A stretch of 13,493 nucleotides of DNA from JAGQTE01 sp964648005 (GTDB lineage Bacteria > Actinomycetota > Acidimicrobiia > Acidimicrobiales > Acidimicrobilacustridaceae): NCBI GenBank assembly GCA_964648005.1, contig CAZYKR010000101.1, positions 1 through 13,493 of the forward strand, written 5' to 3'. Each line of letters opens with the position of its first letter. The first letter of the stretch is position 1. Positions 1 to 6,744 of the stretch are shown here, one piece after another. The position numbers and the translations under genes were made by a program. The notes beneath the pieces were generated by a model. It was not told the DNA's origin. It saw only the letters and a program-made list of their open reading frames with translations, and searched no databases.

Positions 1-359
1 CCGTGGTTCACGCACCACGTCGGTTCGATGCCGGCGGCGGCGAGTCGACGGTACGTCGCCAGCAGCGAACCGAGGTCGGCGTGGGTGAACCCGATGTGCT
101 CGAGCCCCGGCGAGCCCCGAGGACGGTCGGGAGCATCGGCCGGCAGGTTCGCCAGCGCCAGGCGGTGGTGCTCGTCGTCGTAGGTCAAGAAGGCGAGCTT
201 GTCGTTGCCGAACACGACGAAGGCGCCGAGCACCGTCTCGTACCACCGCTTGGCGTCTTCGAAGTGGCGCGTCCGCAGCACCACGTGGGCCAGCTTGGTC
301 GGCCGGCGGATGACGTCCGGGTGCAACGCCCGGGTGGCGGTGCTGTCGGGTGCGGTCAT
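1..359 (-). CDS. VOC-superfamily protein, extradiol-dioxygenase-like (3' end cut by window)
   Basis: I translated 119 residues from the ATG at 357-359; the C-terminus lies beyond base 1. An N-terminal 'KLAHVVLRT' beta strand carries His25, followed by 'WYETVLGA' and 'FLTYDDEHHRLAL'. A second half-module begins at 'GLEHIGF' with His88. This beta-alpha-beta-beta-beta pattern, with a His on the first strand, is typical of the glyoxalase/bleomycin-resistance/type I extradiol dioxygenase superfamily, and the 'DDEHHRLA' stretch resembles BphC-like members. If it is a dioxygenase it would cleave a catechol-type ring using Fe(II), but the other metal ligands are outside the window. The start is well supported: GGAGGAACGACC precedes the ATG as an ideal ribosome-binding site, and ATGA overlaps the upstream hydrolase's stop, implying translational coupling. 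It is the last visible gene of the exporter-diiron-hydrolase run. Family is confident; activity is not. Confidence 0.85.
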   Translation of the reverse strand, partial: MTAPDSTATRALHPDVIRRPTKLAHVVLRTRHFEDAKRWYETVLGAFVVFGNDKLAFLTYDDEHHRLALANLPADAPDRPRGSPGLEHIGFTHADLGSLLATYRRLAAAGIEPTWCVNH

Positions 360-1306
360 GGTCGTTCCTCCAGCATGGTCGTGGCGGCTGCGATCAGGTC
401 CTCGAGGCACGCGTCCGCCGCCTCGCCGCCGAAGTTGACGAACCCGTGCCCCACCCCCGGGCACGGGCGCAGGCGGGCCGCACCGCCGGCGGCTCGCCAC
501 GCCGCCACGGCGGCCTCGCTCATGGCCGGGGTGACGTTCTCGTCGAGCTCCGGGTGCGCCAGCCAAAGGGGCGGCAGCGCCTCGTGCTCGCCGGCGTCGA
601 GCACGCGCACCACGTTCGCCGCCGCCATGGTGGCGACGTCGCCGAAGAAGGCGTCTTGGCCGGAGATGAGCATCGGCAGGTTGAACAAGGGATCGGTGCT
701 CGACTCCGTCCCCGCCGCCTGGCGGTCGAGCAGGTAGCGATACCGGGCGTCGGGCTCCGCCACCGGCCACAGGGCGAGCACACCGCGCACCCGGGCGTCG
801 AGCGTCGAGGGGTCGAGCCCCGCCGGCAGCTCGGGCACCACGGTCGACGTCTCTGGTGCGTCGGGGCGTAGGGCAACCCACATGGCGAGCTGGCCGCCGC
901 TGGAGCCGCCCATCAACAGCACCGCGTCGGGGTCGAGCTCGAACCGGTCGGCGTGGGCCTTGAGCCACCGGACGGCTGCGGCGACGTCGGCCACCGGGTC
1001 CGGCCAGCGGCCTTCGGGGGCCTGGCGGAAGTCGACGGCGGCGACGACGGCGCCAGCGGCCGCGAGTCGCTCGCACTGGAAGCGGTCAACCTTGCGATCG
1101 AACAGCGCCCAGCACCCGCCGTGGACGTCGATCACGCCGGGACGTCCGGGAGGCGCGCCGACGGGCACGAAGACCCGGGCGTGCAGCTCGTGGCCGTCGA
1201 CGATGGCATAGACCTCGTCGTGGTGCTCCACGTCGTAGCGAACGGCACCGAGCGAGGGGCGGTCCTCGGACCGGACCTGGGGTCGCGTGTCTGGCTGCGT
1301 CGTCAT
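356..1306 (-). CDS. alpha/beta hydrolase, hormone-sensitive-lipase (HSL/type IV esterase) family
   Basis: A 316-residue cytoplasmic protein with no signal peptide. The oxyanion-hole motif 'DVHGGCW' is at 60-66. The nucleophile elbow 'GGSSGGQ' gives Ser136. Asp255 lies in 'HPELDENVTP' and His287 in 'GVGHGFVN', so a complete Ser-Asp-His triad is visible in the expected order. The HGG motif upstream of G-x-S-x-G marks the HSL-like esterase/carboxylesterase group, which hydrolyses short-chain esters or, in some members, lactones and amides. The length is normal for the family. The ATG at 1306 is preceded by CGGAG at about 7 nt spacing. The gene lies 28 nt after the diiron-protein stop, and its own TGA overlaps the next gene's ATG. 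As part of a catabolic run it may open an ester or lactone produced upstream; that role is inferred, while the fold and triad are read directly. Confidence 0.9.
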   Translation of the reverse strand: MTTQPDTRPQVRSEDRPSLGAVRYDVEHHDEVYAIVDGHELHARVFVPVGAPPGRPGVIDVHGGCWALFDRKVDRFQCERLAAAGAVVAAVDFRQAPEGRWPDPVADVAAAVRWLKAHADRFELDPDAVLLMGGSSGGQLAMWVALRPDAPETSTVVPELPAGLDPSTLDARVRGVLALWPVAEPDARYRYLLDRQAAGTESSTDPLFNLPMLISGQDAFFGDVATMAAANVVRVLDAGEHEALPPLWLAHPELDENVTPAMSEAAVAAWRAAGGAARLRPCPGVGHGFVNFGGEAADACLEDLIAAATTMLEERP

Positions 1307-1334
1307 CGATGGCTCCGATCGGTGGCTGCGTCGC

Positions 1335-2189
1335 TCAGGCGACGCGCAGGTAGTCGGGTCCGAGGATCTGCTCGGTCGTGGGCGGCGCCTCGCGCCCGAC
1401 GTGCTTCACGAACTGCTCGTCGGTGATGGTCGGGACGCGAAACGCGCGGCGCGCCTGGTTGGCGGTGTCCATGAAGACCTCGACGGTGTTGGCAGGGTGC
1501 GTGCCGCGCAGGGAGTGGAAGACGTAGCGATGGATCGCCAGGTGACGCGCTTCGTCTCGACCGATCTGCCGCAGCAACGGGAGGAAGGTCTGGGCGATCG
1601 GCAGGTCGCTGGCGCGCAGCATCTTCTGCAAGGCCGGAAACGACACCTCGGCAAAGCCGCTCTCGAGCCCCAGCCCGTATGCGGAGCCGAAGAAGATCAT
1701 CATCCGCACGGCCTCGGGATCGTCGACATCGGGCGGCACGGAGATGCCGACGTTGCTGCCACCCTGCCCGTCGCCGTCCCAGGGCCGTTCGGTCGATTCG
1801 TCGCCCGTCAGCATGAAGTACATCTCGGCCCAGTAGGCACCGTGGTCGAGCTCGTCGCGCACCTGGCGCTCATACGCCCGCCACAGGTCGTCCTGCACCT
1901 GCTGATCCAGGTCGAGGCGCTGGGTGTGGCGCTTGAGCCATTCGATGCCGGGGACCGGACCGACCTCGAGTACGGAGATCCGTCGCCACTGGTCCGCGAT
2001 CTCTGCCAGTGTCGGGCCGCCGGCGAACAGCTCCTGGTCCGGGTCGAATCCCCGGTCGACGAGCAGGCCGCGCTGGCGTTCGCGCTCGGCGAGGAACGCC
2101 TCGGCGTGCGGGCCTTCGGCCGGGTTGCCGGTCGGGTCGCCGTAGTCCTGGGACGACGCGTCCGCCTGCTGGGTGGGTGCTTCGGTCAT
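1335..2189 (-). CDS. ferritin-like diiron-carboxylate protein (putative oxygenase)
   Basis: 284 residues, predicted soluble and helical. Two ExxH pairs are visible: E113/H116 in 'RDELDHGAYW' and E213/H216 in 'GRDEARHLAIH'. Acidic candidates for bridging ligands occur in the preceding helices (E63 or E75, and E176 or E181 in 'GLGLESGFAEVSF'). The order Glu, ExxH, Glu, ExxH is the signature of the four-helix ferritin-like diiron fold, which includes ribonucleotide reductase R2, bacterial multicomponent monooxygenases and AurF-type N-oxygenases. I cannot place it in one subfamily; AurF-like or R2-like oxidase are the nearest ideas. The first 35 residues are polar and probably disordered. The start is secure: AAGGGGGAACC directly precedes the ATG, 9 nt after the exporter's TAA. 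No reductase or ferredoxin partner gene is visible here, so an electron donor would have to come from elsewhere. Confidence 0.8.
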   Translation of the reverse strand: MTEAPTQQADASSQDYGDPTGNPAEGPHAEAFLAERERQRGLLVDRGFDPDQELFAGGPTLAEIADQWRRISVLEVGPVPGIEWLKRHTQRLDLDQQVQDDLWRAYERQVRDELDHGAYWAEMYFMLTGDESTERPWDGDGQGGSNVGISVPPDVDDPEAVRMMIFFGSAYGLGLESGFAEVSFPALQKMLRASDLPIAQTFLPLLRQIGRDEARHLAIHRYVFHSLRGTHPANTVEVFMDTANQARRAFRVPTITDEQFVKHVGREAPPTTEQILGPDYLRVA

Positions 2190-2198
2190 GGTTCCCCC

Positions 2199-3122
2199 TT
2201 AGAAGATGTCGAGCAGCTCGCGGCCGCCGTACACGAATGCGATGACGCAGAAGAAGGCGCCGAGGAGCAGGCGCATCTGCCGGTCGGCGGTGCCGATGGC
2301 GATGTGCGAGCCGAGCCGGGCACCCGGCACGGTCCCGGCGACCAGCAGCAGCGCGATCGGCCAGTCGATGTGGCCGAGTGCGGCGTGGGTCACCAGCGCT
2401 GGCAACGAGAAGATGGCCACGGCCACGAGGCTCGACGCCACGGCGACCTTCACCGGAAGCCGCAGCACGCTGGTGAACAGCGGCATCATGATCGCCCCGC
2501 CACCGATGCCCAACAGCCCGGCCACGAAGCCTGCAGCAGCGCCGACCCCTGCAAGTCCGGCGAACGACGCGCCGCCCGGTCCCTCGCCGATCGACGCATC
2601 AGCCGCATCGGAGGCATCGGTGGCATCGGTGGCATCGACCGAAACGGTCCTGCTGGTTGGGTCCGCCGCCTGGTCGAGCGTCGCCGCGCCGACGGGCACC
2701 GATGCCGTCTGCGTCGACGGTGCCGGCATGGCGAGGCCCTTGCGGATCGAGGCCACGCCGCTCCACAGCAGCAGCCCCGCGGTGGCCACCATCAGCCAGC
2801 GGGCGTCGACCAGGTCCGAGACCTTGGCGCCGGCGATTGCCAGCGCGGTGCCGGTCAGACCGCAGGTGATGGCGATCCGCCAGTCGACCAGGCCGGCTCG
2901 GGCGTAGCGGTGGGCACCGGTGATCGCCGCCGGCAGGATCGCCGGGATGGTCGATCCGACGGCCATGATGGGCGAGACCCCGAGCGCCCGGATACCCGGC
3001 GTCGACACGACGGCGCCACCGACGCCGAACATGCCCGACAGCATGCCGGCGCCAAAGCCGATCAGGAGTGCGCCGAGCACGGTCACGAGGTCCACCTGGC
3101 GAGTATGCGGTCCGCTATTCAT
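2199..3122 (-). CDS. TauE/SafE-family (TSUP) membrane exporter/permease
   Basis: 307 residues from the ATG at 3122. Eight hydrophobic segments fall into two homologous halves. Each half opens with the family's glycine-rich signature: 'GMFGVGGAVVSTP' near 30-42 and 'GLLGIGGGAIMMP' near 202-214. Known members move sulfite, sulfoacetate, taurine-derived sulfonates or other small organic anions across the inner membrane; the substrate here is unknown. A long hydrophilic linker (about 130-186) joins the halves and contains a DAT/DAS tandem repeat. The frame stays open up to 3188, but that longer form would overlap the LysR start and add an implausible polar tail. GTG at 3095 is an alternative start that would place the regulatory box at 3116-3134 wholly upstream. 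The ATG at 3122 has only a weak GACGGA ribosome-binding site. First gene of the minus-strand run and probably controlled by the divergent LysR regulator. Confidence 0.85.
   Translation of the reverse strand: MNSGPHTRQVDLVTVLGALLIGFGAGMLSGMFGVGGAVVSTPGIRALGVSPIMAVGSTIPAILPAAITGAHRYARAGLVDWRIAITCGLTGTALAIAGAKVSDLVDARWLMVATAGLLLWSGVASIRKGLAMPAPSTQTASVPVGAATLDQAADPTSRTVSVDATDATDASDAADASIGEGPGGASFAGLAGVGAAAGFVAGLLGIGGGAIMMPLFTSVLRLPVKVAVASSLVAVAIFSLPALVTHAALGHIDWPIALLLVAGTVPGARLGSHIAIGTADRQMRLLLGAFFCVIAFVYGGRELLDIF
2596..2640. repeat. 9-bp in-frame minisatellite in the exporter linker
   Basis: GCATC recurs at exact 9-base spacing at 2596, 2605, 2614, 2623 and 2632. The middle units read GCATCGGTG twice and GCATCGGAG once. 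On the coding strand each unit encodes three residues, giving the 'DATDATDASDAADAS' stretch (about residues 162-177) in the loop between transmembrane segments 4 and 5. Because the unit is a multiple of three, copy-number change would alter loop length without a frameshift. Confidence 0.85.
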
Positions 3123-3134
3123 ATCCGTCGAATA
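3116..3134. promoter_or_regulatory. LysR-type operator candidate (T-N11-A inverted repeat)
   Basis: TATTC-N9-GAATA is a perfect 5-bp inverted repeat whose inner bases give T3119-N11-A3131, the consensus architecture of LysR-family binding boxes. It lies in the 65-bp divergent gap, about 55 bp from the LysR start, and touches the exporter's proposed ATG. The gap is noticeably AT-richer than its surroundings. CATAT also recurs at 3120, 3137 and 3153 (spacing 17 and 16), possibly as additional half-site contacts. Location and symmetry are seen; binding is inferred. Confidence 0.6.
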
Positions 3135-3175
3135 CCCATATGCGCTCTTTTCCATATCGTCACAGCATGATTGGG

Positions 3176-3181
3176 TACCCT
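3176..3181 (+). promoter_or_regulatory. candidate -10 box for a leaderless LysR transcript
   Basis: TACCCT lies six bases upstream of the LysR ATG at 3188. A TANNNT hexamer at this distance fits the leaderless promoters common in actinobacteria, where transcription starts at the ATG itself. No ribosome-binding site is visible before the ATG, which supports this reading. The hexamer overlaps the palindrome GGGTACCC (3173-3180). No convincing -35 box was found. Confidence 0.4.
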
Positions 3182-3187
3182 GGGCCA

Positions 3188-4075
3188 ATGGACCGGGCCG
3201 ACCTGGAGCTCGTCGTCGCCGTCGCCGACACGGGAACGCTCACCGCCGCCGCGCAGGAGCTGCTCACCGCGCAGCCGGCGCTCAGCCGGCGCCTCGCCCG
3301 CATCGAGCACCAGACCGGCACGATCCTGTTCGAGCGCGGCCGGATGGGCGCGCAGCCGACTCCCGGAGGGCGGGCGGTCGTGGCCGCGGCACGTCGGGCG
3401 CTGCAGGCCATCAACGAGGTCGAGGGCGTTGCGGCCCGAGCCGCAGCCGGTCAGGTCGCCATCGTGCGCGTCGGCACGACACCAACGCTCGGCGCCGACC
3501 TCCTGCCGCCCGCGCTCGCCGCTGCCCGAGCGGCGCAGCCCGACGTCCGGCTCGAGCTGACGGCAAGCGGCGACTCGGCTTCGCTGCGCCAGGCGGTGCG
3601 CACAGGTGCGCTCGACCTCGCCCTCGCCGTGCTACCGGATCACCTCGAACCGGGCCTGACCGCGGCGTGGCGGGCACGTCAGTCGTTCTCGCTCGTCATG
3701 CCAGCCGATGATCCGGACGCCACCGCCGACGCCATCGACCGGCGTGACCTCATCGGGCGACCCTTCGTGGCGTTGGCGCAGGGCGAGGGCCTCCGTCTGC
3801 TGCTCGACACGGTGCTCGATGAGCTCGGTGCCGAGCCTCGCATCGCCATCGAGACGTCGGAGCGCGAGATGCTGATCCCGTTCGTCACCGCGGGGCTGGG
3901 CTCCACCCTGGTGCCGACGACGTTCGCCCGTCAGCGCGCCGGCACCGGCACGGTCGTCGTACCACTGCGCCCGCCGATCGAACGAGCCGTCGGTGCCGTG
4001 CACCGCGCCGGCCCGCCGAGCGCCGCGATCAGCACCTTCATCGACGCGCTCGACGCCAGCACGTCACCGTCGTGA
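3188..4075 (+). CDS. LysR-family transcriptional regulator
   Basis: 295 residues from the ATG at 3188, the usual LysR length. Residues 1-60 form the winged helix-turn-helix: 'MDRADLELVVAVADTGTLT', then 'AAQELLTAQPALSRRLARIE' (the recognition helix with the family's P-A-L-S-R), then 'GTILFERG'. A linker helix follows to about 90. The rest is the periplasmic-binding-protein-like effector domain, with 'VRVGTTPTLGADLLPPAL' opening it and 'GLGSTLVPTTFA' near the end matching the family's usual 'GlGialvP' segment. The open frame extends 40 codons upstream, but the LysR motif begins exactly at this ATG, so the shorter form is chosen. It is divergent from the exporter operon, the classic arrangement for a LysR regulator controlling its neighbour and itself; the inducer is unknown. 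Confidence 0.92.
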   Translation: MDRADLELVVAVADTGTLTAAAQELLTAQPALSRRLARIEHQTGTILFERGRMGAQPTPGGRAVVAAARRALQAINEVEGVAARAAAGQVAIVRVGTTPTLGADLLPPALAAARAAQPDVRLELTASGDSASLRQAVRTGALDLALAVLPDHLEPGLTAAWRARQSFSLVMPADDPDATADAIDRRDLIGRPFVALAQGEGLRLLLDTVLDELGAEPRIAIETSEREMLIPFVTAGLGSTLVPTTFARQRAGTGTVVVPLRPPIERAVGAVHRAGPPSAAISTFIDALDASTSPS

Positions 4076-4089
4076 ACGCGGCCCTTCTT

Positions 4090-4128
4090 GTGCTGCAAGC
4101 GCACACCCGGGATATCCCGGGTGAGCAC
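4090..4128. terminator. convergent-gap hairpin built on a perfect 20-bp palindrome (likely bidirectional terminator)
   Basis: CACCCGGGATATCCCGGGTG at 4104-4123 is a perfect palindrome. As RNA it folds into an 8-bp GC-rich stem with an ATAT loop on either strand. Flanking GTGCT (4090-4094) and AGCAC (4124-4128) can extend the stem past a 9-nt bulge on one side. It lies in the 87-bp gap between the stops of the LysR gene and the first amidohydrolase, as expected for a two-way terminator. No long T-run follows on either side, so it would be a non-canonical terminator. A dimeric-protein site is the alternative. Confidence 0.55.
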
Positions 4129-4162
4129 CACGAGATTTGTTGGGATGACGTCGTCGTGACGG

Positions 4163-5461
4163 CTAGGCGGACTTCTTGCCCAACGCCCGCTCCGCCAGGT
4201 CGATGATGCGGATCGGCGTGTCGGGCGGCGGCGGTGCGCCGTGGCTGACGAGCGACGTGTCGACGCCCGCCGCCGTCGCCTGCGCCCGCAGCGCCCCGAC
4301 GGTGCAGTTCTCTCGCCCGAGGACGCTGAACGGGTCGTAGTCGAAGATGCGCATGGCATTGGTGTGGGTGATCTTGTCGATCTCCGCGTCGGGCACCTGC
4401 GCCGCCTGCAGCCCCTCCCACAACAGCTCGGGCGCCACCGGCCATGTCGAGTCGCTGTGCGGGTAGTCGCACTCCCACGTGATCATGTCCATGTTCAGGT
4501 GGTGGCGGTTCTCGAGGCCGACCTTGTCGTCGATGAAGCAGGTGACGATGCGCTCGGCGAACAGCTCGCTCGGCAGCATGCCGAGGTCCTGTCCCGTCCA
4601 GGTGCGGTGGTGCTTGTAGACGTAGTCGACCCGCTCCAGGAAGTACGGGATCCACCCGATGCCGCCCTCGCTGAGGGCGAAGCGCAGGTCCGGGAACTGC
4701 TGCAGCACCCGGGACCACAGCAGGTCCGACGCCGCCTGGACGATGTTCATCGGCTGCAACGAGATCATCACGTTGATCGGGGCCTCGATCGAGGTGATCA
4801 CCAGCTCCGACGACGAACCGATGTGCAGGCACACGACGATGCCCTCGTCCGAGCACGCCTTCCAGAACGGGTCCCAGTGCTCGCTATGCAGGCTGGGCCA
4901 ACCGAGCTTCTCGGGGTTCTCCGAGAAGGTGACGGCGTGGCAGCCCTTGGCCGCCACCCGGCGCATCTCGTCGGCGCAGATCTCGGGGTCCCACGGCGCC
5001 GGCAGCGCCAGCGGGATGAACCGGCCCGGGTGCGTCCCGCACCACTCGTCGATGTGCCAATCGTTGTAGGCCCGCAGCATGGCCAGGGCCTGGTCCTTGT
5101 CCTCGGTGCGGGCGAAGAGCTGGCCGCAGAACTGCGGGAAGCTCGGGAAGCACATCGAGCCGAGGACGCCGTTGGCGTTCATGTCGTCGATGCGGCGGTC
5201 GATGTCGTAGCAGCCGTCACGCATCTCGGCGAACGACGTCGGCTCGACGCCGTACTCGTCGGGCGGCCGACCGGCGACGGCGTTGAGCCCGATGTTGGGC
5301 AGGATCTGCCCCTCGTAGGTCCACACGTCGGTGCCGTCGTCCTGGCGGATGAGCTTGGGCGCCTTGTCCATCCACTTGGCCGGCAGATGGCCCTCGAACA
5401 GGTCGGGCGGCTCGACGACGTGGTCGTCGACGCTGACCAGGATCATGTCGTTCAGGTCCAT
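4163..5461 (-). CDS. amidohydrolase-2 family TIM-barrel metalloenzyme (paralogue 1)
   Basis: 432 residues. The N-terminal 'ILVSVDDHVVEPPDLF' supplies a D12-x-H14 pair. 'VVCLHIGSSSE' supplies His213 and 'WECDYPHSDSTWP' supplies Asp332. This is the metal-ligand pattern of the amidohydrolase-related group (PF04909) that includes ACMSD and gamma-resorcylate decarboxylase, where the first strand carries an acid-x-His pair. Members hydrolyse or decarboxylate cyclic and aromatic acids; the substrate here is unknown. 'RFALSEGGIGWIPYFLERVD' is a conserved family segment. The C-terminal tail (about 385-432) extends past the paralogue's end. AGGGGGGAACC immediately precedes the ATG, fixing the start. 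It follows its paralogue after 29 nt, so the two are very likely co-transcribed and may act on related substrates or form a mixed oligomer. No signal peptide, so cytoplasmic. Confidence 0.88.
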   Translation of the reverse strand: MDLNDMILVSVDDHVVEPPDLFEGHLPAKWMDKAPKLIRQDDGTDVWTYEGQILPNIGLNAVAGRPPDEYGVEPTSFAEMRDGCYDIDRRIDDMNANGVLGSMCFPSFPQFCGQLFARTEDKDQALAMLRAYNDWHIDEWCGTHPGRFIPLALPAPWDPEICADEMRRVAAKGCHAVTFSENPEKLGWPSLHSEHWDPFWKACSDEGIVVCLHIGSSSELVITSIEAPINVMISLQPMNIVQAASDLLWSRVLQQFPDLRFALSEGGIGWIPYFLERVDYVYKHHRTWTGQDLGMLPSELFAERIVTCFIDDKVGLENRHHLNMDMITWECDYPHSDSTWPVAPELLWEGLQAAQVPDAEIDKITHTNAMRIFDYDPFSVLGRENCTVGALRAQATAAGVDTSLVSHGAPPPPDTPIRIIDLAERALGKKSA

Positions 5462-5490
5462 GGTTCCCCCCTACGGACGCGGACGCCCGG

Positions 5491-6657
5491 TCAGTCTCCC
5501 AGACCGAAGATGCGCGTGGCGTTGCCGCAGACGATGGCGGCCCGCTCGTCGGCGGGCACCCCGGCCATGGTCTCGTTGATCGTCTTGCGCGACCGCGGCC
5601 AGTCGTTGCCGTGGTGCGGGTAGTCCGTCGACCACATCATGTTGGCGACGCCGACCTCGTGGCGCAGGCGGATGCCGACGTCGTCGCGCACGAAGCTCGC
5701 CGACATGTTCGAGAACCAGTACTCCGACGGCGGGCGGGCGATCGGCAGGTCGGCCCACGAGCGGTTGCGCCAGTAGCGGTCGTCCATCTGTTCGAGGAAG
5801 TGCGGGATCCAACCGACGCCGGTCTCGATCATGGCGACGTGCAGGTCAGGGAAGCGCTCGAACACGCCCGTGAAGATGAGCTGGCCGATGGTCGACGGCA
5901 CGGTCGAGAACACGCCTGACAGCCCGGCGGCGGCCTTGGCACCCGCCTGCCCCGAGCCGCTGCCGTAGAGCTGACGGCCGCCGCGCTTGGCGGAGATCTC
6001 GCGGGCCTTGGCCCGGGCGCGGCGGCTGATCATGTTGATGTGGATGCACACCGGCATGCCCTCGTCGGCGGCCGCAGCCCAGAAGGCGTCGTCGTCCTCG
6101 GAGATGGAGTCCTTGCCGCTCGGCCACATCGAGATGACGACCGAGCGGAAGCCCGTGGCCTTGGCCTTGCGCACGGCGTCGACGGCGTCGTCGATGCCGG
6201 TCGACGGGATCTGCGCCACGCCGATCAGCCGGTCGCGGTCGGGGGCGCAGAACTCCTCCCACAAGAAGGCGTTGTAGGCGTCGATGCCGGCGCGCACGAA
6301 GTCGTCGTCATCATCGCCGAGGAAGTGGCCGATGGTCCGCTGGGGCGGGAAGAGCACCTCGGCCTGCACGCCGTCGGCGTCCATGTCGCCGAGGCGAGCG
6401 GCGCCCCGGTAGCAGCCCTCGCGAGCCTCGTCGTAGGTCACCCCGGTCCAGCGGAACTGGTCCCACGGCATGCCGGGTGTGGCGGTGAGCCCGATCGGGT
6501 CCGGCTCGACGGCGCCGGCGAACAACCAGGCGTCGCCCCCGTCGGCGTCCTTGGCCAGCTGCGGCGCCTTGTCCTGATACCGCGCCGGCAGCCAGTTGGC
6601 CCAGATGTCGGGGGGCTCCAGGATGTGCGCGTCCGCCGACACGATGGTGTTCGTCAT
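5491..6657 (-). CDS. amidohydrolase-2 family TIM-barrel metalloenzyme (paralogue 2)
   Basis: 388 residues from the ATG at 6657. 'TIVSADAHILEPPDIWANWL' holds a D9-x-H11 pair. 'MPVCIHINMIS' gives His206 and 'MWSTDYPHHGNDWP' gives Asp345, the same ligand set as the neighbouring paralogue. 'HVAMIETGVGWIPHFLEQMDD' parallels its segment too. Together with the shared 'LPA..DKAPQL' opening, this shows that the pair arose by duplication, though they are well diverged. A Gly/Ala/Ser-rich insert at about 215-250 is absent from paralogue 1. The open frame reaches 6696, but the extra 13 residues lie before the family's N-terminal motif. The ATG at 6657 has almost no ribosome-binding site and a TGCAAT box six bases upstream, so leaderless translation is likely. 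First gene of the pair; its promoter carries the shared TGACG inverted repeat. Confidence 0.88.
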   Translation of the reverse strand: MTNTIVSADAHILEPPDIWANWLPARYQDKAPQLAKDADGGDAWLFAGAVEPDPIGLTATPGMPWDQFRWTGVTYDEAREGCYRGAARLGDMDADGVQAEVLFPPQRTIGHFLGDDDDDFVRAGIDAYNAFLWEEFCAPDRDRLIGVAQIPSTGIDDAVDAVRKAKATGFRSVVISMWPSGKDSISEDDDAFWAAAADEGMPVCIHINMISRRARAKAREISAKRGGRQLYGSGSGQAGAKAAAGLSGVFSTVPSTIGQLIFTGVFERFPDLHVAMIETGVGWIPHFLEQMDDRYWRNRSWADLPIARPPSEYWFSNMSASFVRDDVGIRLRHEVGVANMMWSTDYPHHGNDWPRSRKTINETMAGVPADERAAIVCGNATRIFGLGD

Positions 6658-6663
6658 GCGCCC

Positions 6664-6692
6664 ATTGCAGCCCAAACCTGACACGAACGTCA
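6664..6692 (-). promoter_or_regulatory. amidohydrolase promoter with TGACG/GTCA operator (site A)
   Basis: Read on the minus strand, GTTGACGTTCGTGTCAGGT is followed six bases later by TGCAAT (6664-6669) and six more bases later by the ATG. TTGACG could serve as the -35 element. The inverted repeat TGAC-N6-GTCA (6679-6692) covers that element, a typical repressor placement. The 17-base core differs at a single position from the element upstream of the SDR gene, where the distance to the -10 box is also six bases. Confidence 0.6.
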
Positions 6693-6744
6693 ACAATGTG
6701 CGAACGAGTGAGGTTTTCCAGGCTCACGGCCCCATCTGTCAGTA

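Noticed and set aside
1287..3170. 627-codon plus-strand open frame over the diiron and exporter genes
   Set aside because: The translation is compositionally biased with no domain. It runs antisense through two genes with strong motifs and ribosome-binding sites.
3123..3188. Longer N-terminus for the exporter starting at 3188
   Set aside because: It would add a polar Cys-containing tail with no family match and would overlap the LysR start codon and the regulatory gap.
4241..5623. 460-codon plus-strand open frame over the amidohydrolases
   Set aside because: Antisense shadow produced by GC-rich third positions; it crosses the junction of two real genes and has no motif.
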